Assembly (NCBI GenBank): GCA_002354055.1
Contig: DEKW01000020.1
Location: 62,001-126,000 of the forward strand
Source of the DNA: Bacteroidales bacterium UBA2712
GTDB taxonomy: Bacteria > Bacteroidota > Bacteroidia > Bacteroidales > Paludibacteraceae
Direction of reading: 5' to 3'
DNA: 64,000 nucleotides
Part shown: piece after piece, positions 1 through 9,294 of the stretch
How positions within the stretch are numbered: position 1 is the stretch's first letter
Layout of the letters: each line of letters begins with the position of its first letter
Made by a program: the position numbers and the translations under genes
Notes under the pieces: generated by a model
The model's database searches: none
Told to the model about the DNA's origin: nothing
What the model saw: the letters and a program-made list of their open reading frames with translations, nothing else

Positions 1-1
1 T

Positions 2-1396
2 CTGCATTTTGACAGCCGAAAGATCGGAGAAGGTGACTTATTCGTTGCCCAAGTCGGCACAGCAGTAGATGGCCATACTTTCATTGATGGTTGTGTCGAA
101 AAAGGGGCAGCGGCGGTGGTACTTTCGGACAGGAAGTACCTGCCGAAAGAGGCTAAGGGCGAAGGGTTAAAGGCGAAAGTGACCTATGTCCTTGTGGAGA
201 ACACGGATAAGGCGTTGGGATTGTTGGCGAGCAAGTGGTTTGGCGAGCCGAGTAAGGCGCTGACGCTGGTTGGTGTGACAGGTACGAACGGCAAGACGAC
301 TATCGCGACTTTGCTATACAAACTCGTTCGGGCTTTAGGACATAAGGCAGGACTGCTGTCCACCGTGGTCAATTATATCGAGGATGAGGCGGTCGCTGCG
401 ACGCATACTACGCCGGACGCGATTGAGTTAAACGGGCTGCTGAGACGGATGGTGGATGCCGGTTGTGAGTACGCGTTTATGGAGGTGAGTTCACACGCCA
501 TCGCACAAGAACGGATAGCGGGGCTGGATTTCGACGGGGCGCTGTTTACCAACCTGACGAGGGATCATATCGACTACCATAAGACTTTTGACAACTATCG
601 GGATACAAAGAAAAGGCTTTTTGACGGGTTGAAGAAAAGTGCTTTTGCGGTGACGAACAAAGACGACAAGAACGGGTTGGTGATGACGCAGAACTGCCAA
701 GCGGAAGTGAAGACCTACTCCACCCGCTCGCTGGCGGACTATAAGGCACAGATTTTGGAGGAAGGATTTGAGGGGATGATGCTGAATATCAACGGCAAAG
801 AGGTGTTTGTGCCGCTGGTGGGACGGTTCAACGTCAGCAACCTGTTGTGTATCTACGGCGCGGCGCTGTGTCTGGGATTTGAGGAGTTGGAGGTGCTGCG
901 CGTGCTGAGTACGTTGAAGCCGGTTAACGGACGCTTTGAGACGATACGAAGCGAGAAAGGCTGGACGGCGATTGTCGATTACGCCCACACGCCGGACGCG
1001 GTAGATAATGTGATTCAGACCATCCGGGAGATTAAGAAAGAAGGTGCCAAACTGATCACGGTGGTCGGTTGCGGAGGAAACCGGGACAAGGGCAAACGAC
1101 CGATGATGGCGCAGATTGCAAAGAGGGGAAGCGAACAGTTGATTTTGACGAGCGATAACCCGCGCGACGAAGAGCCGGCGGATATCTTGAATGACATGAA
1201 AGCCGGTTTGACGGAAGAGGAACTCAGGAGTACGTTGGTCATTGAGGATCGCGAGGCGGCTATCCAGACGGCTTGTACCTTGGCGCAGAAAGGCGATGTG
1301 ATTCTGGTGGCAGGCAAGGGCCATGAGGACTACCAGATTATCAAGGGTGTCAAACACCATTTTGACGACCACGAGATTGTGAGACGATATTTATGA
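2..1396 (+). CDS. murE: UDP-MurNAc-tripeptide synthetase MurE (5' end outside window)
   Basis: ATP-dependent cytoplasmic ligase that adds the third residue to UDP-MurNAc-L-Ala-D-Glu. The frame is open from base 2 and already reads MurE N-terminal sequence ([14 protein letters not shown]), so the start and roughly 20 residues are missing; a GTG at 116 is internal. The P-loop GTNGKTT is at fragment residues 94-100. DNPR at about 385-388 is the family signature for meso-diaminopimelate as the added amino acid, as expected for a Gram-negative bacterium. It ends 17 bp before mraY, and the gap is a 7-nt tandem repeat. Function is certain; only the 5' end is unknown. Confidence 0.96.
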   Translation: MHFDSRKIGEGDLFVAQVGTAVDGHTFIDGCVEKGAAAVVLSDRKYLPKEAKGEGLKAKVTYVLVENTDKALGLLASKWFGEPSKALTLVGVTGTNGKTTIATLLYKLVRALGHKAGLLSTVVNYIEDEAVAATHTTPDAIELNGLLRRMVDAGCEYAFMEVSSHAIAQERIAGLDFDGALFTNLTRDHIDYHKTFDNYRDTKKRLFDGLKKSAFAVTNKDDKNGLVMTQNCQAEVKTYSTRSLADYKAQILEEGFEGMMLNINGKEVFVPLVGRFNVSNLLCIYGAALCLGFEELEVLRVLSTLKPVNGRFETIRSEKGWTAIVDYAHTPDAVDNVIQTIREIKKEGAKLITVVGCGGNRDKGKRPMMAQIAKRGSEQLILTSDNPRDEEPADILNDMKAGLTEEELRSTLVIEDREAAIQTACTLAQKGDVILVAGKGHEDYQIIKGVKHHFDDHEIVRRYL

Positions 1397-1416
1397 TTTA
1401 GGATTTAAGATTTATG
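1395..1416 (+). repeat. 7-nt tandem array at the murE/mraY junction
   Basis: Three 7-nt units (gatttag, gatttaa, gatttat) begin inside the murE stop codon and run into the ATG of mraY, so the array forms the whole intergenic spacer. It is one of many arrays of this type in the window. Confidence 0.7.
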
Positions 1417-2685
1417 TTATATTCATTATTTACCCATTTTAGCGATGTGTTAGGTGCGCGGTTGTTCACCTATATCTCGTTCAGGGCTATTTTAGCGGGG
1501 GTCATCGGACTGCTCGTAAGTATCTGGTTTGGCGACTGGTTTATCAATTTCATGAAGCGTCATCATATTTCTGAGACGCAGCGGGACGAAAAGACCGATC
1601 CGTTCAATGTAGCGAAAAAAGGTGTACCGACGATGGGTGGTCTGATTGTCATTGCGGCGATTCTGATTCCGTGTCTGCTATTAGGTAAGTTGACGAACGT
1701 ATATATGATTCTGATGCTCGTCACGACCCTGTTGATGGGGGCTCTGGGCTTTGCGGACGACTATATCAAGACGTTCAAAAAGAACAAAGACGGTCTGAAC
1801 GGATGGGTAAAGATTGCAGGGCAAGTGAGTCTGGGTTTGATTGTGGGTCTGACGCTGCGTTTCTGCCCGGCGGTGAGTATGAATGAGGTGGTGACAAGTC
1901 ATATCGAGAACAATGTGGTGGTCGTTGAGAAGACGCCGGAGATCAAATCCACGCAAACAACTATTCCGTTCGTGAAGCACCATAACTTCAACTATGCGGA
2001 CTTGTTCAGCTGGACCGGCGAGAACAATAAGTACCGGTTCGGATGGATTTTCTTCGTGTTCCTGACGGTTTTTGTAGTAGCGGCGGTAAGTAACGGCGCG
2101 AACCTGAATGACGGCATGGACGGCATGTGTGCCGGCAACTCAGCGATTATCGGCGTGGCGTTGCTGATTTTGGCATATACGAGCGGTAGTGTCGTTTGGG
2201 CGGAGTATTTCGATGTGATGTACATCCCCGGCAGCGAAGAATTGGTGGTGTTTATGGCGGCTTTTGTGGGTGCGTTAGTGGGTTATCTGTGGTTTAACGG
2301 ATTTCCGGCGCAGGTGTTCATGGGCGATACGGGAAGTCTGACAGTCGGCGGAATCATCGGCGTTTGCGCTATGGTGATCCACAAGGAGTTGATGGTGCCG
2401 GTATTATGTGGAATATTCCTTATGGAGAGCGTGAGTGTGATTCTGCAGACACAGGTGTATAAGTTCTATAAGAAACGCGGACAACATGTGCGTATCTGGA
2501 AACGGACGCCGTTCCATGATCATTTCCGGACGAGTGTGGAGCAGGTGCTGAAGAATGATCCGACCTGTTCGATTGTGTTTAAGGGCAGCAAGAATCTGCA
2601 CCACGAGACGAAGATCGTACTGCGTTTCTGCATTGTGACGCTGATTCTGGCAGCCATCACTATTTTGACACTGAAAATACGATAA
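1414..2685 (+). CDS. mraY: Phospho-MurNAc-pentapeptide translocase MraY
   Basis: Integral membrane enzyme that transfers phospho-MurNAc-pentapeptide to undecaprenyl phosphate, forming lipid I. It shows the family signatures: the aspartate pair ADDY at D115-D116, NLNDGMDG (D233, D236), GDTGS around D305 and the HDH motif at 368-370. At 423 residues it is longer than the roughly 360-residue proteobacterial enzymes. The extra sequence lies between residues about 150 and 210, just before a hydrophobic helix, and I read it as a periplasmic insertion common in Bacteroidota. It sits between murE and murD, 2 bp from murD, and is surely cotranscribed with them. Confidence 0.97.
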   Translation: MLYSLFTHFSDVLGARLFTYISFRAILAGVIGLLVSIWFGDWFINFMKRHHISETQRDEKTDPFNVAKKGVPTMGGLIVIAAILIPCLLLGKLTNVYMILMLVTTLLMGALGFADDYIKTFKKNKDGLNGWVKIAGQVSLGLIVGLTLRFCPAVSMNEVVTSHIENNVVVVEKTPEIKSTQTTIPFVKHHNFNYADLFSWTGENNKYRFGWIFFVFLTVFVVAAVSNGANLNDGMDGMCAGNSAIIGVALLILAYTSGSVVWAEYFDVMYIPGSEELVVFMAAFVGALVGYLWFNGFPAQVFMGDTGSLTVGGIIGVCAMVIHKELMVPVLCGIFLMESVSVILQTQVYKFYKKRGQHVRIWKRTPFHDHFRTSVEQVLKNDPTCSIVFKGSKNLHHETKIVLRFCIVTLILAAITILTLKIR

Positions 2686-2687
2686 AT

Positions 2688-3968
2688 ATGAAGCGAATCG
2701 TTGTTTTAGGAGCCGGAGAGAGTGGTAGCGGTGCTGCCATTCTGGCGAAGGAGAAAGGTTTTGATGTGTTTGTGAGCGACTGCGGGACAATCAGCGAACC
2801 GTATCGTGCGCTCTTGGACCTGAACGGGGTTCCATGGGAAGACGGCAAGCACAGTGAGGAGTTGATTCTGAATGCCGACGAGGTGGTTAAATCGCCGGGT
2901 ATACCTCTGACGGCTCCGCTGATTCAAAAGCTGCAGGCACAAGGTACGCCGATCATCAGCGAGATTGAGTTTGCATCGAGATACACGAAGGCGAAGATGA
3001 TTTGTATCACCGGTTCAAACGGCAAGACGACCACCACTTCGTTGATTTTCTATATCTTGAAGCAAGCAGGTCTGAATGTGGGTCTGGCGGGCAATATCGG
3101 CAACTCGTTGGCGTTGCAAGTGGCGCATGAGGATCATGACTACTACGTGATAGAGTTGAGTTCGTTCCAGCTGGACAACATGTACGATTTCAAAGCGGAC
3201 GTCGCCATTTTGCTGAATATCACGCCGGATCACCTGGATCGATACGACTATAAGTTCCAGAACTACGTCGATGCGAAGTTCCGTATCACCAGGAATCAGA
3301 CGAAGGAGGACAGCTTTATTTATTGGGCAGAGGATCCGGTTATTGATAGAGAGATGAAAAGGCTGCAGTTAGGTGCAACGCTTTATCCGTACGGTTTCAG
3401 CGTCCAGAATCCGCTGCCGGTGAGCGAAGAGGAGTTGGCACTGAAGGGAAGGCATAATGTGCTGAACTCGATGGCAGCGACCATTGCAGCGAATGTAGTG
3501 GGAATCAAGAAAGAGGTCATCCGCGAGAGTCTGAAGACTTTTCAGGGGGTTGAGCACCGGCTGCAATACGTAGCGACGGTTCGCGGCGTGAGGTGGATCA
3601 ATGACTCGAAGGCGACGAATGTGAACAGTTGTTGGTATGCGTTGGAGAGCATGACTACGCCGACTGTGCTGATTTTAGGTGGAAAGGACAAAGGCAACGA
3701 CTACAGCGAGATTGACGAGTTGGTGAAGGAGAAATGCCATACCTTAGTGTTCATGGGGTTGCATAACGAGAAATTAAGGGAACATTTCGGCGGTTTTGGT
3801 CTGAATATCATCGACACGGACAACCTGCATGACGCGGTACAAGCAGCTTATCACGCAGCCAAAGAAGGCGATACTGTGTTGCTGAGTCCTTGCTGCGCGA
3901 GCTTCGACCTTTTCAAGAGTTATGAGGACCGCGGCGAGCAATTTATGGAGGCTGTTCGGAAGCTTTAA
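2688..3968 (+). CDS. murD: UDP-MurNAc-L-alanine:D-glutamate ligase MurD
   Basis: Cytoplasmic Mur ligase adding D-glutamate to UDP-MurNAc-L-Ala. Residues 1-90 form a Rossmann-like domain (VVLGAGESGSG), GSNGKTT at 109-115 is the ATP-binding loop, and INDSKATN is the conserved C-terminal-domain motif. Length of 426 is normal. It closes the cell-wall cluster here: the genes that usually follow in Bacteroidota (ftsW, murG, murC, ftsQAZ) are absent, and an unrelated lipoprotein gene with its own promoter comes next. Confidence 0.97.
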   Translation: MKRIVVLGAGESGSGAAILAKEKGFDVFVSDCGTISEPYRALLDLNGVPWEDGKHSEELILNADEVVKSPGIPLTAPLIQKLQAQGTPIISEIEFASRYTKAKMICITGSNGKTTTTSLIFYILKQAGLNVGLAGNIGNSLALQVAHEDHDYYVIELSSFQLDNMYDFKADVAILLNITPDHLDRYDYKFQNYVDAKFRITRNQTKEDSFIYWAEDPVIDREMKRLQLGATLYPYGFSVQNPLPVSEEELALKGRHNVLNSMAATIAANVVGIKKEVIRESLKTFQGVEHRLQYVATVRGVRWINDSKATNVNSCWYALESMTTPTVLILGGKDKGNDYSEIDELVKEKCHTLVFMGLHNEKLREHFGGFGLNIIDTDNLHDAVQAAYHAAKEGDTVLLSPCCASFDLFKSYEDRGEQFMEAVRKL

Positions 3969-3999
3969 TGGTGCTAAATAAAGAAAAAAGACAATAAAA

Positions 4000-4031
4000 T
4001 TTGCATATATGCAAAATTTGTAGTAATTTTG
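4000..4031 (+). promoter_or_regulatory. Bacteroidota-type promoter for the 4051 gene
   Basis: TTTG at 4000-4003 and TAATTTTG at 4024-4031 are separated by 20 nt. The -33 box is embedded in a palindrome, TTTGCATATATGCAAA. The predicted transcript starts shortly before the lipoprotein ATG at 4051. Confidence 0.75.
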
Positions 4032-4050
4032 CACGCAAAATTGTACAATT

Positions 4051-4509
4051 ATGAAAACAATGATGAAAAAAAGTGTGTTTTTCGCGCTGATGGCAGTCGT
4101 GATGATCGGTCTGAGCAGCTGTGAGAGGACCAAGATTATCAATGAGCCTTGCCAGTTTAACAAGGTGAACGTTGATTTCCGTGTGCCGCAGAGTGCGTGG
4201 GCGTTTGACGATGTGAACGGCTGGTACAGCTACTACTACGAGACGGACAAGATCACCGAGTACGTATACGATTACGGATCCTGGACGATGAGCCACGAAT
4301 ACAACCCCGGCACCAAAGACGCGTTCTTGATTCAGTTGCCGGAGTTCCGATTCATGCAGGACGAAGGTAGCGGTGAATTCTACACGCAGCGGACCGATTA
4401 TGAGGTGGGTGTGGGTTATGTGATCGTCTATGTGACTAACTCGGACTACGCGTATGAGCCGGGTTGGAAGCCGGATGAGATGTATTTCCACATGCAGATA
4501 ACATATTAA
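4051..4509 (+). CDS. Small lipoprotein of unknown function
   Basis: 152 residues beginning with a lipoprotein signal peptide: basic MKTMMKK, a hydrophobic stretch and the lipobox LSSC with Cys at about 25. The mature part is rich in Trp, Tyr and acidic residues and looks like a small beta-rich domain, ending with a YFHMQITY strand. I do not recognise a family. It is the first gene after a strong promoter and is followed, without another promoter, by the DAHP synthase gene and two outer-membrane genes. Envelope location is well supported; function is not. Confidence 0.75.
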   Translation: MKTMMKKSVFFALMAVVMIGLSSCERTKIINEPCQFNKVNVDFRVPQSAWAFDDVNGWYSYYYETDKITEYVYDYGSWTMSHEYNPGTKDAFLIQLPEFRFMQDEGSGEFYTQRTDYEVGVGYVIVYVTNSDYAYEPGWKPDEMYFHMQITY

Positions 4510-4510
4510 A

Positions 4511-4565
4511 GACCGCGGCGAAGCCGCTGAAAGAACAAAGACCGCTTCGCTGAAAGAATCAAGAC
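4511..4565 (+). repeat. Hairpin repeat pair (GACC-stem-loop-TGAAAGAA)
   Basis: Two tandem units: GACC-GCGGC-gaa-GCCGC-TGAAAGAACAAA and GACC-GC-ttc-GC-TGAAAGAATCAA. They follow the lipoprotein stop directly and occupy the place where the next gene should start. The same unit type occurs at 27789-27846 and inside the DAHP synthase gene at 4921-4975. Confidence 0.7.
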
Positions 4566-5647
4566 TACATATCATCGGGAAGATATACATAGCAGGTCCC
4601 TGCTCGGCGGAGAGTCGCGAGCAGGTACTTGAGACCGCTGAACAGTTATCAGCGGTCAGTCGTCAGTTAGGCGTTTCTTTTATTTTTCGCGCGGGCGTGT
4701 GGAAGCCGCGCACGAGCCCGCACACGTTTCAAGGTGTGGGAGAAGAAGGGCTGGCGTGGCTCAAGGAAGTAAAGGAACGTTATGGGATGGAGATTGCTAC
4801 GGAGGTGGCGACCCCAGAACATGTGGAGGCGGCTTTGAAAGCGGGAGTGGATTATTTGTGGATAGGCGCCAGGTCGTCTGCCAATCCCATCGTTGTGCAA
4901 GAGATTGCAACAGCGATAGGAGACCGGCTTCGCCTGACAGAACACAGACCGGCTTCGCCTGACAGAACACAGACCAAGACGATATTAAAAGGTATTCTGA
5001 TTAAGAATCCGGTGAATAACGATGCGGGATTGTGGATCGGGAATATCGAGCGGTTGGAGAAGACAGGTGTGCCGGTGATTGCGGTTCATCGGGGTTGTGG
5101 TCATCAGCCGTGTTGGGCGATGGCACACGCGGTACGTTTGGCACGGCCGGATATACCGATGTTGTTGGATCCGAGTCATATGAGCGGTGATGCAAAGAAA
5201 GTGCCGGGGCTGATGCAGAAGATTGATGAGTTGGGATTGGACGGCGCTATGGTAGAAGTTCATTGCCGGCCGGAGGAAGCTTTGTCCGACGCCAATCAGC
5301 AGATAGAGCCCAGAACCTTAGCGGAGATAATATTACACGCCTCCGAGAGGGTATCATCTCCGAATGAAGAAAACAGAATAGAAGGGGAGAAAGAATTGAA
5401 TTGGCTGCGGGCGGAGATAGATGAGTTGGATGCGCGATTATGGGAGACGATCTCGGCGCGAATGGACGTCAGCCGACGAATCGGAAAATGGAAGAAAGCG
5501 CATGACGTAGCCCCGCTGCAACCCAAACGATTCCAACAGTTGAGCGAACAGGTAGCGCATTTTGCAAAGGAGAATGGGTTGTCTGCCGATTTTTCACAAG
5601 AGGTATTAAAATTGATACACAAAGAGAGTCTGAAACAGCAAGAATGA
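4550..5647 (+). CDS. DAHP synthase / chorismate mutase fusion
   Basis: Bifunctional enzyme at the two ends of aromatic amino-acid synthesis. The N-terminal part is a KdsA-like DAHP synthase (IAGPCSAES, FRAGVWKPRT, LIKNPVN, HRGCGHQ, LLDPSHMSGD). The C-terminal part, from about residue 280, is an AroQ-type chorismate mutase helix bundle (LNWLRAEIDELD, RIGKWK). The frame is open from 4502, but there is no ATG, GTG or TTG before the essential GPCSAES motif. The first GTG, at 4697, would remove that motif. I give CTG 4550 as start; ATT 4505, overlapping the previous stop, is the alternative. The gene contains a 25-nt duplication (4921-4970) and a 7-nt-period array (4643-4670), both in frame. It overlaps the next gene by 4 nt. 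Confidence 0.88.
   Translation: MKESRLHIIGKIYIAGPCSAESREQVLETAEQLSAVSRQLGVSFIFRAGVWKPRTSPHTFQGVGEEGLAWLKEVKERYGMEIATEVATPEHVEAALKAGVDYLWIGARSSANPIVVQEIATAIGDRLRLTEHRPASPDRTQTKTILKGILIKNPVNNDAGLWIGNIERLEKTGVPVIAVHRGCGHQPCWAMAHAVRLARPDIPMLLDPSHMSGDAKKVPGLMQKIDELGLDGAMVEVHCRPEEALSDANQQIEPRTLAEIILHASERVSSPNEENRIEGEKELNWLRAEIDELDARLWETISARMDVSRRIGKWKKAHDVAPLQPKRFQQLSEQVAHFAKENGLSADFSQEVLKLIHKESLKQQE
4643..4670 (+). repeat. In-frame 7-nt tandem array in DAHP synthase
   Basis: Four units starting with CAG (cagttat, cagcggt, cagtcgt, cagttag) encode QLSAVSRQLG between the first helix and the FRAG strand. Homologues I know have a shorter loop here. Confidence 0.5.
4921..4975 (+). repeat. In-frame 25-nt tandem duplication of a hairpin unit
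   Basis: Two identical 25-nt copies (agaccGGCttcGCCtgacagaacac, given in three parts: agacc, GGCttcGCC, tgacagaacac) at 4921-4945 and 4946-4970, followed by a third agacc. The block adds about 16 residues (around 124-141) between a helix and the LIKNPVN strand of DAHP synthase. It matches the intergenic hairpin unit at 4511-4565. Confidence 0.8.
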
Positions 5648-8478
5648 AGAAATTAAGGTACATATTTTTATTCTTGTGCTTTGCCGGGATGGTAATGGCA
5701 CAGGAAGTGACGAGTATATCGGGAACGGTAGTCGATGGCGACACCGGTGAGACGCTGCCGTTCGTACAGATATACTTCTTGAAATCGACCACCAACAAAG
5801 GTATGATTCCTTCGGAGGTGGGTACGACCAGCGATATAGACGGCAATTTCACGATTAGCAATAGTGCCGGTTATAACACGCTGAATTTCCAGATGTTAGG
5901 TTACAAAACGGAGATGTTAACGCTTCGAAAGGGTCAGAACCGTAAGAACGTGAAGGTGAAGTTGACGCCGGATGTCTATGGTCTGCAAGATATCGTGGTG
6001 ACGCCGAAGAACCGTAAGCGTGAATACAAACGAAAGGGCAATCCAGCGGTAGAGTTGATCAAGAACGTGATTGCGCATAAGGACTCTTTCTACGTTACCT
6101 CCAAGGACCAATACACGGCGAAGAGTTATAGCCGAATGTCCTTTGCGCTGGATAATATCAAAGTGAATTGGGAGAAGCCGTTCTGGAAGAAGTTCAATTT
6201 CATCCAGAAATACGTGGACACGACGGGTGTGTATCCGAACGTGACGGTGAGTATCCGCGAACACCTGAACTCCGAATACTACCAGCGAAAGCCCCACCGC
6301 GAGAAGAAGATTCTGGAGAAGAAACGCGTTTTCGGAGTGGAAGATCTGGTGTCACAGGGTTCGTTCCAAGAGAACGTGAACGCGATCTTCAAGGACGTAG
6401 ATATCAACGACAACAGCATGAATCTGCTGTTCAACCGATTCGTATCGCCGCTTAGTTCGACACTTGCGGTGACATTCTATCAGTACTATATCATGGATAC
6501 CATCATGGTGGACGGTTACCCGTGTATCGACTTGGCGTTCGTGCCGGTGAACTCGGAGAGTTACGGTTTCACGGGTCACCTGTATATCGTCAATGATAGT
6601 ACTTTCCGTCTGAAGAAATACGCGATCAACGTGCCGCCGGATATCAACCTCAATTTCGTGAGCAACTACTCCGTGGAACATAGTTACAAACAATTAGAGG
6701 ATGGCACGTGGGCACCGGACAGAACGACGACTTACGCGAAATTCTATATTCTGAACAACAAACGTGGTATGTTAGCCCGCCAGACGAAGATCTACACGGA
6801 TTGGGATTTGGAAACGCCTATTCCTCGTGAGACATTCTCTGCGCTCACCGCAGACGAGGTAGAGACGAACGACTCGACGGCGCAACGATTCGGTGCGGCA
6901 GCCTGGGACACGCTTCGTCCGGAGCCGCTGACTTGGTATGAGAACTCGGTATATGACTTGGTTCGCGAAGCAACGGCTAACCCGAGTATAGCGAGTCTGG
7001 TTGCGACCGTCAATGCCATCACATCCGAATATGTGGCTACCACTCCTGCCAGAGACCTGGACGAGAGTAAGTTCGATTTCGGACCGATCTATAATTTCGT
7101 GAGTTGGAACAAGTTAGAGGGCGTGCGCCTTCGCATAGGCGGTACCAGTACGGCGCGTCTTCACGACCAATTCTTCTTCCGTGGGTATGTAGCCTTCGGC
7201 ACGACCGATCTGCGTCCGAAATATAATGCGACGTTGGTATGGACGTTCGACAAACATAAGAGCCAGCCGTACGACGGACTGAGACATCATATTCAGGTGA
7301 GCGCTCAGTACGATGTGGAGGAGCCCGGGCAGAATACAGATATCATCCGTCGCGACCATATTTTAGCTTCTATTCCGACGAGCACGCCGACGATGCCATT
7401 CGCGCAGTACGTCTTCCACGCAAAAGCGGAGTATATGAAGGAATGGCGGAACAAACTATCTATCCGCACCTCCTTCGATTTTACTAATAACGAGGCTGCG
7501 GGTGTGCTGAATTACCACAAGGTAGATTGGACGATGAACGCAGACTCGAGTTGGAGTAAGTCGTTTACCAATATTGGTTCGTACCGCAATTACGAGGGAA
7601 TGGTGGAGTTAGAGTACTCCCCGGGAAGCCGGATTTATATCGATCGTATGGGTATCCGCAGTCCGTTTGCGATAGAAAAAGATGCACCGACATTCAGGCT
7701 GACGCACTACGTGGGTTATTTGGACGACCGTCACAACGGCGGCGACGGATTCATCTACAACAGGACGGAGTTCCTCTTTGACAAACGTTTCTGGTTCTCG
7801 GCCTTCGGTCACCTTGATTTGCGTGTACAGACGGGTATGTTATGGCAGAAAGCGCCGTTCACCAAGCTCTATATGCCTCAGACGAGTACCAGTATTTTCC
7901 TGGCTCAGCGCGCGTTCAATCAGATGAAGCCGATGGAGTTTATGATGGACGAATATGTAGCTCTGTACGCCACCTACTATTTCAAGGGCTGGATCTTGAA
8001 CCGAATACCGGGCATCAACAAGCTGAAACTGCGCGGTGTAGTTAGTTTCAGCGGTATTTACGGTGGTCTGACGAAGAAGAACAACCCGTATCTGGAGGGC
8101 ACGAACGGTCTGTATGACTTCCCGCATACCCCATGGGAGAACAACGACGTACAGAATGCGTTTGACAACAACGGGTATATCAAAGACGGTTACCGTACGA
8201 GTTCGCCTATCGGCAAACTACCCTATATGGAGATCACTGCGGGATTTGAAAATATTTTCAAATTCATCCGCATCGATTATATCCGCCGTATCACGTACAA
8301 CGACTACGAGTTGCCGTACCTGATCCAGAAAATGGAACCTATTAATCCCAATAACCCGACGCTTGGTTTCCAACCGGCAGTGGATGAAAACGGTCAGCCG
8401 GTGATGATCCACGGCCGCAGAAAGATTGGTGCATGGGGAAGGAACGGCGTAAAGATAACATTCAGATTCTCACTGTAA
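5644..8478 (+). CDS. DUF5686 family outer-membrane protein with carboxypeptidase-regulatory-like N-domain
   Basis: 944 residues with a signal peptide ending at about residue 19 (MVMAQ). Residues 22-110 form a CarboxypepD_reg-like beta-sandwich (ISGTVVDGDTGETLPFVQIYF, split here as ISGTVVDGD and LPFVQIYF). Residues from about 120 form a DUF5686 region ending in a beta-barrel-like stretch, with a final strand KITFRFSL typical of outer-membrane proteins. The biochemical role of DUF5686 is not known to me. Members are widespread in Bacteroidota envelopes. The start overlaps the preceding stop (ATGA), and the next gene follows after 3 bp, so these are one transcript. Confidence 0.85.
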   Translation: MKKLRYIFLFLCFAGMVMAQEVTSISGTVVDGDTGETLPFVQIYFLKSTTNKGMIPSEVGTTSDIDGNFTISNSAGYNTLNFQMLGYKTEMLTLRKGQNRKNVKVKLTPDVYGLQDIVVTPKNRKREYKRKGNPAVELIKNVIAHKDSFYVTSKDQYTAKSYSRMSFALDNIKVNWEKPFWKKFNFIQKYVDTTGVYPNVTVSIREHLNSEYYQRKPHREKKILEKKRVFGVEDLVSQGSFQENVNAIFKDVDINDNSMNLLFNRFVSPLSSTLAVTFYQYYIMDTIMVDGYPCIDLAFVPVNSESYGFTGHLYIVNDSTFRLKKYAINVPPDINLNFVSNYSVEHSYKQLEDGTWAPDRTTTYAKFYILNNKRGMLARQTKIYTDWDLETPIPRETFSALTADEVETNDSTAQRFGAAAWDTLRPEPLTWYENSVYDLVREATANPSIASLVATVNAITSEYVATTPARDLDESKFDFGPIYNFVSWNKLEGVRLRIGGTSTARLHDQFFFRGYVAFGTTDLRPKYNATLVWTFDKHKSQPYDGLRHHIQVSAQYDVEEPGQNTDIIRRDHILASIPTSTPTMPFAQYVFHAKAEYMKEWRNKLSIRTSFDFTNNEAAGVLNYHKVDWTMNADSSWSKSFTNIGSYRNYEGMVELEYSPGSRIYIDRMGIRSPFAIEKDAPTFRLTHYVGYLDDRHNGGDGFIYNRTEFLFDKRFWFSAFGHLDLRVQTGMLWQKAPFTKLYMPQTSTSIFLAQRAFNQMKPMEFMMDEYVALYATYYFKGWILNRIPGINKLKLRGVVSFSGIYGGLTKKNNPYLEGTNGLYDFPHTPWENNDVQNAFDNNGYIKDGYRTSSPIGKLPYMEITAGFENIFKFIRIDYIRRITYNDYELPYLIQKMEPINPNNPTLGFQPAVDENGQPVMIHGRRKIGAWGRNGVKITFRFSL

Positions 8479-8481
8479 GCC

Positions 8482-9294
8482 ATGAAAAGAGTACTATTTT
8501 TATTGATCATAGCGACCTTGTCGCTCAGCCTAACGGCGCAGAGCCGAGATATCAAGATACAGCAGTCGCTGGACGAAGCGAAGGCGAAGTTAGTAGAATT
8601 CGACACCGAGCGGTTGTTGGATTCATTGGACCAAGAGGCACTACCGCGTATCGTATCCGGCGGATTGCTGGCGGGTGCCAACCTCAGCAATTTCATCATC
8701 ACGAGGGATCATAACACGATGAGTTCGTATATGCGTATCGGCGGTGAGTTCGGAGGATTTATGGATTTCAGTATCATCAAGCACTTTGCTATTCAGCCGC
8801 AGGTGATTTTTACGGCTACGCAGAACTATTTTGCCGTAAAAGAAGGTCCTGATGTATTCAAGTACAATGGAATGTGGTCATTCGGCATAGATATACCTGT
8901 GTATTTCTTAGGCCGATTCGGGAATATGCAGAAAGGTTATGCTCAGTTCGGCGGCGGCATCTTCACCCATTTCACCTTTGCAAGCAATATATCGCGGTAT
9001 AAAAACAGCGATGAAACTTCGCAATCCCAGGCATCCACCGCGAACCCGCTTCCAGCCCGCTACGCAGAGGAAAATGAAGACTACAGCCGGCTCTACAGTT
9101 TACACAACAACCATTTTGGTATCTGCGCCACGGCCGGATACGAGTTTCCGATAGGCATTCAGATTAACTTACACTACAAGGTCAGCCTCTCAGACATCGC
9201 CGGTTTCTACAGCGAGATGAAAGGCCAAAAGATAGCGGACGCGTTGATCTATCCGCAGGCTATTTCTTTAGGAATCGGTTACCGCTGGAAATAA
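8482..9294 (+). CDS. Outer-membrane beta-barrel protein (PorT-like)
   Basis: 270 residues, with a signal peptide ending near SLTAQS, a short helical, charged segment (residues 20-55), then alternating hydrophobic strands and a terminal strand AISLGIGYRWK with penultimate aromatic residues, as in small outer-membrane barrels of the OMP_b-brl/PorT type. It probably shares a transcript with the upstream DUF5686 gene. Its last 16 nt overlap the end of the convergent gene on the other strand. Confidence 0.75.
   Translation: MKRVLFLLIIATLSLSLTAQSRDIKIQQSLDEAKAKLVEFDTERLLDSLDQEALPRIVSGGLLAGANLSNFIITRDHNTMSSYMRIGGEFGGFMDFSIIKHFAIQPQVIFTATQNYFAVKEGPDVFKYNGMWSFGIDIPVYFLGRFGNMQKGYAQFGGGIFTHFTFASNISRYKNSDETSQSQASTANPLPARYAEENEDYSRLYSLHNNHFGICATAGYEFPIGIQINLHYKVSLSDIAGFYSEMKGQKIADALIYPQAISLGIGYRWK

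Noticed and set aside
4697..5647. GTG at 4697 as the start of DAHP synthase
   Set aside because: It would remove the conserved IAGPCSAES and FRAG strands that form part of the active site; the frame upstream clearly encodes them.
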